A stretch of 47,497 bases of DNA from a virus. The position numbers and the translations under genes are program-made. The notes beneath the pieces are model-generated. The model was not told where the DNA came from. It was given only the letters and a program-made list of their open reading frames with translations, and made no database searches. Positions 39,233 through 46,586 of this stretch are shown piece after piece. The stretch spans positions 1-47,497 of the IMG/VR virus record IMGVR_UViG_3300046471_000259; one strand, 5' to 3'. Position 1 is the stretch's first letter. Every line of letters starts with the position of its first letter.

Positions 39233-40672
39233 ATGGCGGAAGCAGAAATCCTTGTCGGGCCGGCAAAGGCGCAGATGGTTCGCGCCGGCGAGCCGACGCT
39301 GACTGCATGGAGCCTAACTCCTTCCAATATGTATCGCTTCGGACTCGCAAAGGGTCGGCTGCTTGGCGACAACGAAGACTTCTCGATTTTGATGATCGGG
39401 GACAGCACGACTGTAGGCCAGGGCGGGATTGTGGGCGCACAGGTCACCGCAAGTCTCACCAGCGGCAGCCCGACCATGACGGCGACGGACCTGCGCGGCG
39501 ATCCGCTGGAAGTGGGCATGCTCGTGTCTGGCACGGGCATACCTGCCGGCGCGACCATCTCCGCTCTAGGAACCGGCACGGGCGGCATCGGCACGTACAC
39601 CATGAGCGCAAATGCGACGGCCACCGGAGCAAGCGTGGCGGTGTCTGCGACCGGCCCGTTTGCGACCAGCGGTGCTCGCCGCTACTCCGTTCCATGGCTT
39701 CTGGCCAAGTACCTGACGGCACGCGGCCTGAGCGCTTGCACTGATGCTGTATTCGGGACCAACAACGTGGGCGCGACAGGCGGTGGCGCTGCTGCCCGTT
39801 ATGCCGATTACAACCGCGCGATTAACCCCGGAAATTGGAACGCTGACGCGAACTATTCGGTTGGCGGCCCGATGTGGACCAATGCCGCCCTGGACACTAG
39901 TGTCCTGTCGATTACAGCAACCCAGGCCTTCGACAGTGTCGAGGTTTACTACGCTCGCAATTCCAACACGCCGGACATGGAAGTTAGTATCGGCGGCGGG
40001 GCGTATACCACTCTGACCGGCGCGACGGGTGGCGTGCAGGTCATCAGTAGGGTCGTGATCGCGTCGGGCGCCGCGCCAGCCATCCAGTCGGTCAACATGC
40101 GCAGAAAGGCCGGCGGTGCGACCGGCAACATCCGCGTCGTCGGCGTGGCGTTCCACAACTCCCAAGCCCCACGCATCAACATCATCAACCTGGGATGGAA
40201 CGGGTCCACTACCTTCGACCACGTCGCCGCCGACAACGCTTGGAGCCCGATCAACGCGCTGCCCATCCTGGCCGCCGGTGCGAACGTTAAACTGGCGATT
40301 ATCAATCTGGGCTTGAACGATACCTGGCCTAGCAATCCGCGTGGGCAGTCAAGCACAGCGGCTGAGTACAAGGCGAACCTACGCACGATCGTGCAAGCGG
40401 CTTTGGCAAATGTCGGCTCCTGCATCCTGGTCAAGCCGACGCCTCAACAGCTGTCCACGCGAGATCCGAACAACCTCATGCCAGCCTACAGGACCGCGAT
40501 CGACGAGGTGGCGGCCGAGTTCGGCTGCGGCATCTTCGACCTGCAGGCGATGTTCGTCGACTACGCCACGGCCAACGTCGCGGGCGGCTACATGGCCGAC
40601 GACGTGCACCTGCGCAAACGTGGTTACGCCCGGATCGCTGATCTCGAAACCCGCGCTCTTTTGACGGTGTGA
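39233..40672 (+). CDS. SGNH hydrolase tail protein with inserted beta module (479 aa)
   Basis: Catalytic blocks: SILMIGDSTTVGQGG with Ser58, INLGLNDTW (Asn block), and DDVHLRKRGYARI with Asp456-x-x-His459. Between block I and the rest, residues ~66-140 are a Gly/Thr/Ser-rich beta module (VGAQVTASLTSGSPTMTATD, GMLVSGTGIPAGATISALG) seen repeatedly in phage tail proteins. It probably binds surface sugars. A second beta module spans residues ~200-300. Likely deacetylase/esterase; substrate unknown. Confidence 0.82.
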   Translation: MAEAEILVGPAKAQMVRAGEPTLTAWSLTPSNMYRFGLAKGRLLGDNEDFSILMIGDSTTVGQGGIVGAQVTASLTSGSPTMTATDLRGDPLEVGMLVSGTGIPAGATISALGTGTGGIGTYTMSANATATGASVAVSATGPFATSGARRYSVPWLLAKYLTARGLSACTDAVFGTNNVGATGGGAAARYADYNRAINPGNWNADANYSVGGPMWTNAALDTSVLSITATQAFDSVEVYYARNSNTPDMEVSIGGGAYTTLTGATGGVQVISRVVIASGAAPAIQSVNMRRKAGGATGNIRVVGVAFHNSQAPRINIINLGWNGSTTFDHVAADNAWSPINALPILAAGANVKLAIINLGLNDTWPSNPRGQSSTAAEYKANLRTIVQAALANVGSCILVKPTPQQLSTRDPNNLMPAYRTAIDEVAAEFGCGIFDLQAMFVDYATANVAGGYMADDVHLRKRGYARIADLETRALLTV

Positions 40673-40676
40673 GCCC

Positions 40677-40982
40677 ATGACCACCACAAACCCCTTCATC
40701 ATCTTCGTCCACGGTCCCGACCATGAGGGCAAGGACGAGTACCTGCCGCAGCTGGCCGCCCACTACGGCGCGGCCCGCACTCTCGACGCCTGGAATGGTA
40801 TCGAACCGCTCGAGCCCGGTGACCTAGTTGTCGTTGGCGAGCTTCCTGCCCTGAACACCATCGCATCCAACGTGCTGCTACTGCCCGCGGCGATCGAGGG
40901 CGGCGACCCGCGCGGTGTGCTCTTCCGCGCGATCGCGCTGGAGGACGCGCTGGCCGAGCTCGCGGGAGAATCCCTGGCATGA
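40677..40982 (+). CDS. Small protein with degenerate P-loop (101 aa)
   Basis: FIIFVHGPDHEGKDEYLPQL resembles a Walker A (GPxxxGK[ST]) but the Thr/Ser after the Lys is Asp. Then HYGAARTLDAWNGIEPLEPG and GDLVVVGELP complete a mini-NTPase-like fold reminiscent of small phage GPQGCGKT-type proteins. It is probably an inactivated NTPase relative. Function unknown. Confidence 0.6.
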   Translation: MTTTNPFIIFVHGPDHEGKDEYLPQLAAHYGAARTLDAWNGIEPLEPGDLVVVGELPALNTIASNVLLLPAAIEGGDPRGVLFRAIALEDALAELAGESLA

Positions 40983-41061
40983 CAAACCCCATCAGCTTCG
41001 CCGCCGAAGCCATCGCCCGCGGCCCTCGCACGCTCGCCTCGTCCAGCGTCGGGGGACATGG

Positions 41062-41568
41062 ATGGCTGACATGACCGACCTCGCGCCCGTAGCCGAAGCT
41101 GTCGTACAGACCACGAACGGCAGTTCCATCCGTGCGGCCACCTGGGTCACGGCGGTATTGTCAGGAATCGGCGTCCTTTCCCTCGTCATCAAACAATGGG
41201 GACCTTGGCAAATCATCGCAGGAAATCAGCGCAGGGCTGACATCGAGGGCATGGGCAAGCGCATCGCGGAACTGGAAGCCAGGCTCGATCGGCAGACCAC
41301 GGAATACGCCGCCAAGATAGAGCAGAAGGACGTCGCCCACGCGGCCGAACTACAGGTCATGCGTCACCGCATGAACAACATCGACCAGTGCTTCACGATG
41401 CTGCTCGCCCTGATCGAGCTCGATCCTTCCCGCGCTGCCGAGGCGGCAACCCGCGTCCGGCAGATGCGGGAGCGGCAAGAAGCCAATGAGGCCGCCGAAA
41501 AGAGCACCATCACGGCTGCGCGCATCGCCCCGATGGCGACCGCCCCGGAAAGCCCCCCTCAGGCCTGA
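41062..41568 (+). CDS. Membrane-anchored coiled-coil protein (168 aa) before lysis genes
   Basis: One transmembrane helix (ATWVTAVLSGIGVLSLVIK, about residues 23-42), then a long helical region with IEGMGKRIAELEARLDRQTT and RVRQMRERQEANEAAEK. Start 41062 has GGGGGA 6 bases upstream; ATG 41071 is an alternative. The architecture is spanin- or holin-accessory-like, but separate spanins exist downstream. It may be an additional lysis or injection protein. Confidence 0.6.
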   Translation: MADMTDLAPVAEAVVQTTNGSSIRAATWVTAVLSGIGVLSLVIKQWGPWQIIAGNQRRADIEGMGKRIAELEARLDRQTTEYAAKIEQKDVAHAAELQVMRHRMNNIDQCFTMLLALIELDPSRAAEAATRVRQMRERQEANEAAEKSTITAARIAPMATAPESPPQA

Positions 41569-41595
41569 CGGCCTCCCTCCCGAAAGGAAAATCAG

Positions 41596-42060
41596 ATGCC
41601 CTATTCACTGGGCCAGCGTTCGCTGGCGCAGCTCGTTGGCGTGCACCCGCTCCTCGTGAACGTCGTACACCGCGCGATCGCCATCACGACGCAGGATTTC
41701 ACCGTGCAGGAGGGCTTGCGCTCGATCGCGACGCAGAAGCTCTACGTCCAGAAGGGCGTCTCGAAAACGATGGCGTCCAAGCACCTGAAGCAGACGGATG
41801 GCCTTGGCCATGCCGTCGACCTCGTGCCGTGGATCAACGGCCAACCTCGCTGGGAATGGGAGCCGATCTGGAACATCGCGCAGGCGGTCGATCAGGCGAG
41901 CACCGAACTCGGCGTCAAGCTCACCTGGGGCGCCGTCTGGGATCGTCGTATGGATCAATACGGCGGTGGGGCCGCGGCGCTGAAGGCCGAGGTCGAGGCG
42001 TACAAGAAACGTCACCCCGGCCCGGATTTTCTCGATGGCCCGCACTACCAGCTGGCTTGA
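41596..42060 (+). CDS. Endolysin: M15-type L,D-endopeptidase (VanY/T5-like)
   Basis: 154 residues. Zinc-binding motifs: KHLKQTDGLGHAVDL with His63 and Asp75, and DGPHYQL with His150. LGVKLTWGAVWDRRMDQYGG matches the Peptidase_M15_4 endolysins (L-alanyl-D-glutamate type) of phages such as T5. It cleaves peptidoglycan peptide stems. AAAGGA precedes the ATG. No signal peptide, so it needs the downstream holin to reach the cell wall. Confidence 0.92.
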   Translation: MPYSLGQRSLAQLVGVHPLLVNVVHRAIAITTQDFTVQEGLRSIATQKLYVQKGVSKTMASKHLKQTDGLGHAVDLVPWINGQPRWEWEPIWNIAQAVDQASTELGVKLTWGAVWDRRMDQYGGGAAALKAEVEAYKKRHPGPDFLDGPHYQLA

Positions 42061-42067
42061 CGTGAGC

Positions 42068-42397
42068 ATGGCCAGCAAATGCGACCGGGACGGCGACCGC
42101 CTCGTCCTGATCCTGATCGGCGGCGGTATCATCCTGATCCTGCTGTGCGTCATCGCCACGATCGCCTTCGCGCGGAACATGCCGGATTGGGCCGAGAGCG
42201 TAATGTCGGCGATCGTCGGCGCCGCGACGGTCAAACTTGCCGATGTGCTCTCCGCGCTGGTCACCCTGTCCGGTGGACGTGAGCGCGAGAAACTGACGGA
42301 CCAGCTTTCGCAGTCGACCCCCATCACCGACACGCCCCAGCCTGTCGAGGTCATCAATGCGGCCGACAATCCGGTGCCAGTGGAAGGCAAACCATGA
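42068..42397 (+). CDS. Holin-like membrane protein (109 aa)
   Basis: Two hydrophobic segments: LVLILIGGGIILILLCVIAT (about residues 12-34) and an AESVMSAIVGAATVKLAD-like segment (about residues 42-68), with a charged C-terminal tail. Size, topology and place between the endolysin and spanins indicate a holin. A GTG two codons upstream (42062) is an alternative start. The 3' end overlaps the i-spanin by 4 bases. Confidence 0.78.
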   Translation: MASKCDRDGDRLVLILIGGGIILILLCVIATIAFARNMPDWAESVMSAIVGAATVKLADVLSALVTLSGGREREKLTDQLSQSTPITDTPQPVEVINAADNPVPVEGKP

Positions 42398-42840
42398 TCG
42401 AAGCATTCTTTCTCCGTGCCGCCTCGCGCTTGGTGCCGGAGCGATTCCAGCGCTTCATAGCATGGATGCTCGCCGGCTTTGCCCTGCTGGTGCTCGTGGC
42501 GGCGCTGGTAGCCGCCGTCTGGGCCGGTACCAAGCTCTGGCTGCACTTCCACGATGCGAAGGTTGTGGAACAGCATGAGGATGCGCGCCAGGCCGCCGCC
42601 ACGGACGCGACGGTTAAATCCGCCGAAAAGCGGTCGGCCGATGCGATCCAAGGCCTCGTGGTCGAGCAGGCGCGCGAGACGGCGATCGCGAAAGCGGAGG
42701 CCTCGGAAGCGGCCAGGCCGATCGAGCAACGCGCTATCCTGCCGCCGACGACGATCGCCCTCAACTGCGCGCGGTTGCTGCACGCCTACAGTTCGACCGA
42801 GCTGGCCAAGATGCCAGCCTATCAGGAGCATTGCCGATGA
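42394..42840 (+). CDS. Inner-membrane spanin (Rz-like, i-spanin)
   Basis: 148 residues with one N-terminal transmembrane helix (LAGFALLVLVAALVAAVWAG, residues ~26-45), then a long periplasmic coiled-coil region (EQHEDARQAAATDATVKSAE, AIAKAEASEAARPIEQRA). Overlapped at its 3' end by the o-spanin gene (ATGA). It would connect the inner membrane to the outer-membrane lipoprotein during the final lysis step. Confidence 0.82.
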   Translation: MIEAFFLRAASRLVPERFQRFIAWMLAGFALLVLVAALVAAVWAGTKLWLHFHDAKVVEQHEDARQAAATDATVKSAEKRSADAIQGLVVEQARETAIAKAEASEAARPIEQRAILPPTTIALNCARLLHAYSSTELAKMPAYQEHCR

Positions 42841-43133
42841 GACGAACTAACCGGAATTTCCGGGCAGTTGCCCGCGCCGCCCTCGTTATCGGAATACCGA
42901 TATCGGTCGCAGCATGCGCAACGACAGGCGCCTACCCGCCATCTGCCGACATCGCCTCTGTCACCGAGGCCAAGCCTCGACCTCCTGCCGAGATCCTGAC
43001 CGACCCCGCCGCGAACGACCGATACAACAGCGCGATCGAGGCGCGCGGGGATCGGCTCTATGCCGCCGGGGCGCGGTTGTGCCGGTTCTTTGCGCGGACC
43101 GGTATGTCTGGGCTTACCTGCCCCAAGGAATGA
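42837..43133 (+). CDS. Outer-membrane spanin lipoprotein (Rz1-like, o-spanin)
   Basis: 98 residues. Signal peptide (RAVARAALVIGIPISVAAC) with lipobox ending at Cys27, followed by a Pro-rich segment (YPPSADIAS, AKPRPPAEIL) and a C-terminal helix. The ATGA overlap with the i-spanin and Pro-rich mature part are typical of two-component spanins. It ends the lysis cassette. Confidence 0.85.
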   Translation: MRRTNRNFRAVARAALVIGIPISVAACATTGAYPPSADIASVTEAKPRPPAEILTDPAANDRYNSAIEARGDRLYAAGARLCRFFARTGMSGLTCPKE

Positions 43134-43139
43134 CCCGCC

Positions 43140-43307
43140 CTATCGCTCCGGACCTAGTCTCCGCCACGTTCTGTGCGTGACCCGGTAGACCGGCCGGCCG
43201 CACCTTTTGCACTGGCTGACATAGTGCAGCCCATCCCACTTTGCGCGCAAGCGATCGGCGTCGTGTCGGCAACCGCGCCTCGCGCGGCTGGCGATCGCGG
43301 ACGCCAC
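43140..43307 (-). CDS. Possible small zinc-ribbon protein (55 aa)
   Basis: Reverse-strand frame from GTG 43307 with CRH near residue 13 and QCKRCG (CxxC) near residue 34, followed by PVYRVTHRTWRRLG. The C/H-x...-CxxC layout and the WDGLHYVSQCKRCGRPVYR motif look like a zinc-ribbon protein, similar in style to the one at 15525-15734. It faces the lysis genes. No ribosome site is obvious, so this is tentative. Confidence 0.35.
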   Translation of the reverse strand: MASAIASRARRGCRHDADRLRAKWDGLHYVSQCKRCGRPVYRVTHRTWRRLGPER

Positions 43308-43343
43308 AGGCGGCGGGACTGGGCTGCACTGCTCTAGCTAAGG

Positions 43344-44480
43344 GTGACATGGGAATATCGTAGACTCCCCGCTGCGAGCCCCGCTAATCGATTAGAGGGA
43401 ACAGAATGGGGCAGTAGTTTGACGCGATTCGGATCGGCGAGAAGCCGCGGCGCATGGTCAGCGGGCAAGCGTCGGGCTTTTCGCAAAATATGGAGCACCG
43501 AGAAGCAGCGCATCCGGCGGGGAAGGAAACCGCGAGAACATCTAAAGCGTCCAGGAAAGCTGCATTGGGTGACGGTCAGAGCACCTCACGCTCTCGACAT
43601 TTTCAGTCAGGATCAGCGTGGCCCGTCTGTTCGGTTTTTCGAAAGCCTCCGCGCAAATTCCCGACGCGCCGGCATCGGGGTAAAAATCGATCTGAGTTTG
43701 ATAGACTTAATCCGACCTAGCGGTGCAGTCATGCTGCTCGCAGAAATGAGTCGCATGGCATTCGGCCAGCCAGCGTCGACCTATCGGATACTCCACGCGA
43801 AGGATCCCGTCGTCCATGCTGTGATGTGCCAGGTCGGCGTATATGACGCGAGCTCGCCTGTCCCAGAGAAAGATAGGGAAGATGTGCGGCACTGGAATTC
43901 AGCGACGGGGGTATTGTCCGAGGGTGAAAAAGGCGGGTCGATTTTGCAGGCGTACGAAGGCCGGATGGCCGATAAACTGACAGGCGATCTATATGCCGGG
44001 ATCGTTGAAGCAATGACCAACACTGTCCACCACGCTTATCGGTCGCCAGCGGGCGAAAAGCTAAAGAAATTCATCGGTCGCCGTTGGTGGGCCCTTTCGC
44101 AGGAACGGAATGGAGAGTTAACCGTCACAATTTGCGATCTTGGCATTGGCATTCCGCGCTCACTTCCGAGGAGTTCAACCTTCGAAAATGCGGCTGTTCG
44201 CGCGGTGTGGATCGCCTTGGGCCTTGACCGCTCGGATGCTAGCGCGATTAAGGTCGCGATCGAACTGGGACGCACCCGCACTGGGCAGGCCGGCCGAGGG
44301 CGCGGGCTATCCGAAATTGTCGACGCGGCGAACCTTTCCAAAGACGGCCGGGTGCTTATATCGAGCAACAAAGGTGTGTTTGTATCGACAGACAGTGCGG
44401 TTAAAGCGCACAATCATTCTCACTCGATTCGCGGGACCCTAATCCATTGGGTCGTCCGCCTGTCGAAGGAGGAAACCTGA
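43344..44480 (+). CDS. STAS-like plus GHKL (histidine-kinase-type) ATPase, cassette gene 1
   Basis: 378 residues. A strongly basic N-terminus (residues ~35-75) is followed by a STAS-like block (GVKIDLSLIDLIRPSGAVML, residues 112-131) and a GHKL ATPase domain with N-box Glu222-x3-Asn226 (VEAMTNTVHHAY), G1 box Asp265-x-Gly-x-Gly (CDLGIGIP) and G2 box GRGRGL (317-322). It resembles STAS-ATPase regulators of the anti-sigma/stress type, here with no kinase phospho-acceptor domain. The GTG start at 43344 has only a weak ribosome site; a TTG at 43419 is possible. It is coupled by one base to the next gene. Confidence 0.85.
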   Translation: MTWEYRRLPAASPANRLEGTEWGSSLTRFGSARSRGAWSAGKRRAFRKIWSTEKQRIRRGRKPREHLKRPGKLHWVTVRAPHALDIFSQDQRGPSVRFFESLRANSRRAGIGVKIDLSLIDLIRPSGAVMLLAEMSRMAFGQPASTYRILHAKDPVVHAVMCQVGVYDASSPVPEKDREDVRHWNSATGVLSEGEKGGSILQAYEGRMADKLTGDLYAGIVEAMTNTVHHAYRSPAGEKLKKFIGRRWWALSQERNGELTVTICDLGIGIPRSLPRSSTFENAAVRAVWIALGLDRSDASAIKVAIELGRTRTGQAGRGRGLSEIVDAANLSKDGRVLISSNKGVFVSTDSAVKAHNHSHSIRGTLIHWVVRLSKEET

Positions 44481-44481
44481 C

Positions 44482-44799
44482 TTGGAGGCCTCTGTGCTTG
44501 ATATCGCTGCGAGCTTTACCCGGTTCCCGGCTGGGCGCTATCGCGAGGATGGACCATACTCTGGACAGCGCTTTCGCGATGATATTCTGATTCCCGCGTT
44601 GCACGCGCATAGCAAAGTCACCATCCTCCTTGATGGGACTATCGGCTATGGATCGTCATTTCTCGAAGAGGTGTTTGGCGGCCTCATTCGGTCCGGACAA
44701 TTTGATGCCGCTGATTTGATGTCGAGAATCGAGCTCGTATCTCGCGATGCGTCGCTCATCAGCGAGATCAAGGACTATCTGTCCACTACTCATCATTGA
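44482..44799 (+). CDS. DUF4325 STAS-like protein, cassette gene 2
   Basis: About 105 residues. GRYREDGPYSGQRFRDDILI followed by LLDGTIGYGSSFLEEVFGGL matches the DUF4325 (STAS-like) signature. Two starts are plausible: TTG 44482 after AAGGAGGA (44466-44473), or GTG 44494 after GGAGG (44484-44488). DUF4325 genes often sit next to GHKL ATPases; the STAS fold suggests it is the ATPase's partner or substrate. The third cassette gene overlaps its 3' end. Confidence 0.85.
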   Translation: MEASVLDIAASFTRFPAGRYREDGPYSGQRFRDDILIPALHAHSKVTILLDGTIGYGSSFLEEVFGGLIRSGQFDAADLMSRIELVSRDASLISEIKDYLSTTHH

Positions 44800-45286
44800 A
44801 CGCGCTGCAGCGGCCCCGCCGCCGTCGTGGTCGTTGTCGCCGCTCCTTGGGCCGGTTGTTGCCGGCCTAATCGTTGTCGCTGGCTGGCTGGTAGTCGAAC
44901 GCTTTGCCCGCCGCCGGGAACACCGCACCGATCTCCGCAGCGCCGTCGCCAGTCTGTCGCTGGCAATTGAGGAAGTGAGAGACGCTGCAATCGTCTTTTA
45001 CCAGCTTCCTGGAAATGACCCTCAATCTTTGTCGCTCGCAGCAACTATCCGGGCGAAAATCGCATCGTTGTCCGATCAGCTAGATATCCTGAAGGGAGCT
45101 AGCTTGAGCATCGATAGTGACGAATTGCTCAAGCGCTTCCGGCAATCCGTGACCGGCGGGGACTTCGACAGCCTCATTCGACAGCCGCTCACGCCGACAT
45201 CCCCTACATTTGTGCGGATGGCAGCTGACGCGCAGGCACTCAATCGAACCGTTCAAATGGCAATGTTCAAGCTGCTTTTGAAATAA
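44747..45286 (+). CDS. Membrane-anchored helical protein, cassette gene 3
   Basis: Up to 179 residues. One transmembrane helix (LLGPVVAGLIVVAGWLVVE, residues ~33-51) with an Arg-rich inside anchor (RFARRREHR), then a cytoplasmic helical domain (LSLAIEEVRDAAIVFYQLPG, IRAKIASLSDQLDILKG). The ATG at 44747 lies inside the DUF4325 gene and has no good ribosome site. A TTG at about 44837 just before the transmembrane helix may be the true start. It is a candidate effector for the ATPase/STAS pair. Confidence 0.7.
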   Translation: MRRSSARSRTICPLLIIERAAAAPPPSWSLSPLLGPVVAGLIVVAGWLVVERFARRREHRTDLRSAVASLSLAIEEVRDAAIVFYQLPGNDPQSLSLAATIRAKIASLSDQLDILKGASLSIDSDELLKRFRQSVTGGDFDSLIRQPLTPTSPTFVRMAADAQALNRTVQMAMFKLLLK

Positions 45287-45288
45287 TG

Positions 45289-45325
45289 ACGCCGCAGCGC
45301 TCAGCCGATCAGGTCACGGCGTTTT
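45289..45325 (+). terminator. Possible terminator after the ATPase/STAS cassette
   Basis: ACGCCG (45289-45294) can pair with CGGCGT (45317-45322), followed by TTTT, with a 22-base loop. Weak, but suitably placed 3 bases after the last cassette gene. Confidence 0.35.
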
Positions 45326-45431
45326 GCGTCCCAGGCTGACGTCGCGGCTGGCATCGTCCCAGGCATCGCGCGCTGATCGCGGCGCGCGCTTAGACCTCGG
45401 CATGTTCGGGATCAAGGCTTCCAGCTTCGAC

Positions 45432-45682
45432 TCACCCGACCTGGATCCGGCCGAGTATCTCTTTGCTGACCTTGAAATGCGGGACCCGCGTTGCCGGGAC
45501 GGCGACGCTTTCACCCGTCTTCGGATTACGGCCTACGCGGGCAATCCTACTGCGTGTCGAAAAAACGCCGAACCCTCGGATTTCTACGCGGCCACCATCC
45601 ACGAGACGGCGGCTGCGACTTCTTGGGCAGTCCATGCCGGATTATCCTGGGCAAGCACCCGCCACAGATCTCGCTTTGTCAT
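45432..45682 (-). pseudogene. ihfB: IHF-beta-like (HU/IHF family) pseudogene
   Basis: Reverse strand. The 5' part encodes [20 protein letters not shown] then EVAAAV, the N-terminal helices of an IHF-beta protein, but soon meets a stop. A second frame carries [20 protein letters not shown] and [20 protein letters not shown], the IHF arm and body. Aligning with E. coli IhfB from memory, 11 codons between Val26-equivalent and Leu37-equivalent are replaced by 2 bases, implying a 31-base deletion that shifts the frame. The gene is therefore broken. Confidence 0.75.
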
Positions 45683-46062
45683 CGTGGCATTCCCCCATGA
45701 ATCCCTGATATCACTATCCTGCGCGGCGCAATGCCTGCGCACTCAGTCTCGCGCAATACCTATGATCGCAGCGGTGATTTGCGATGCAATGATAACGCGA
45801 ACCTTCACCCAACAGGGCCCTGACTCCACTCCAGAGGGCGTGCACCCTATGAAAGGTGGCTGCGGGAAGTGGTAGTTTGGGGACTGACAAGCCCCGCAGC
45901 CAAGAGCACCTTGCCTCCCGCAACTGCGAGCGTCAAGCGGACGTGAAAAAGCCCGGCGCGGGTTGGGATCTGGCCGGGGCTTCTATGCCGCAGAGACTGC
46001 CCCTCGCTGCGATGCAACATTAGCATCTCGGGCGTCTGCACTCAGTCATGCTAGTCGATCGT
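45683..46062. other. 380-base gene-free region with a reverse terminator
   Basis: No open frame here has convincing composition. It contains the reverse intrinsic terminator at 45946-45982, listed separately. The rest shows no repeat, tRNA or promoter I can support. It lies between the IHF pseudogene and the small-gene operon, a possible prophage/flank boundary. Confidence 0.4.
45946..45982 (-). terminator. Reverse intrinsic terminator for the right-end operon
   Basis: On the reverse strand, AAGCCCCGGC (45982-45973) pairs with GCCGGGC(TT) (45957-45949) around a loop, with one bulged base, followed by TTTTT (45950-45946). It would stop the operon read from 47497 to 46063. Confidence 0.6.
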
Positions 46063-46299
46063 TTATTCTGGGCTGTAGGTGAGCAGGCAGGCTGCCCGAG
46101 CCCTGTCTTGCCATCTGCGGCTGGCAGCGCCGTCTTGGTTCTTTTCCGCATACGTCTCAGCGACACGCTGCGCCGCGGCGCACACCTGTGCCGGTGTGCC
46201 GCCGTCGGCGACAAGGTTTTCGTAATCCTCCTGGGCGCGCTCCGCCTTGCTCGCGCAACTTGCCAGCGCCATCGCGCATAGAAGAATTAACGGCCTCAT
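46063..46299 (-). CDS. Small lipoprotein (78 aa)
   Basis: MRPLILLCAMALASCASKAE: signal peptide with lipobox Leu12-Ala-Ser-Cys15, then a helical mature domain (DYENLVADGGTPAQVCAAAQ, RRWQDRARAACLLTY) with two further cysteines that could form a disulfide. Last gene of the right-end reverse operon. An ATG four codons upstream (46311) is an alternative start. Function unknown; envelope-anchored. Confidence 0.65.
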   Translation of the reverse strand: MRPLILLCAMALASCASKAERAQEDYENLVADGGTPAQVCAAAQRVAETYAEKNQDGAASRRWQDRARAACLLTYSPE

Positions 46300-46340
46300 C
46301 GAGCGAACCATACACCGTCGCGCCCGGCACGCACGTCCCG

Positions 46341-46586
46341 TCAGTGTAGCGGCTGCTCGGCCTGCGCGAAGAGCAACACTGCGACCTTCGCGAAGACCGT
46401 GCGCCAATGGTCCATGGCGGCGAAGTCTCGAGCCTCACTCAGGCGTTGGATATGCTGGCCGACGACGCAGGCGGCATGCGCGCCGAGTTGCGCCGTCAGT
46501 TCCCCGGCATAGATCCAGTCCGCCGCATCCTTCGTACGAATTTCGTCCGATGCGGTTGACTGCGCACGAATTTCGTTCGCGCTCAT
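46341..46586 (-). CDS. Hypothetical protein (81 aa)
   Basis: Starts MSANEIRAQSTASDEIRTKD (two copies of NEIRAQS/DEIRTKD-like sequence), then AADWIYAGELTAQLGAHAAC and a helical end. ATGA overlap with the upstream gene fixes the start; a frame to 46844 overlaps it. No known family. Typical size for accessory phage or mobile-element genes. Confidence 0.6.
   Translation of the reverse strand: MSANEIRAQSTASDEIRTKDAADWIYAGELTAQLGAHAACVVGQHIQRLSEARDFAAMDHWRTVFAKVAVLLFAQAEQPLH

Noticed and set aside
40979-41074. 31-residue frame bridging the P-loop gene and the membrane gene with ATGA overlaps
   Set aside because: Overlaps fit the local style, but it is too short and overlaps the next gene; composition gives no support.
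45314-45403. Reverse 29-residue frame MPRSKRAPRSARD after the IHF-like gene
   Set aside because: Very short, no ribosome site and no motif; may be only a tail frame.
45324-45875. Forward 183-residue frame over the IHF-like pseudogene
   Set aside because: The reverse strand shows clear IHF motifs; this frame has low-complexity, shadow-like composition and no ribosome site.
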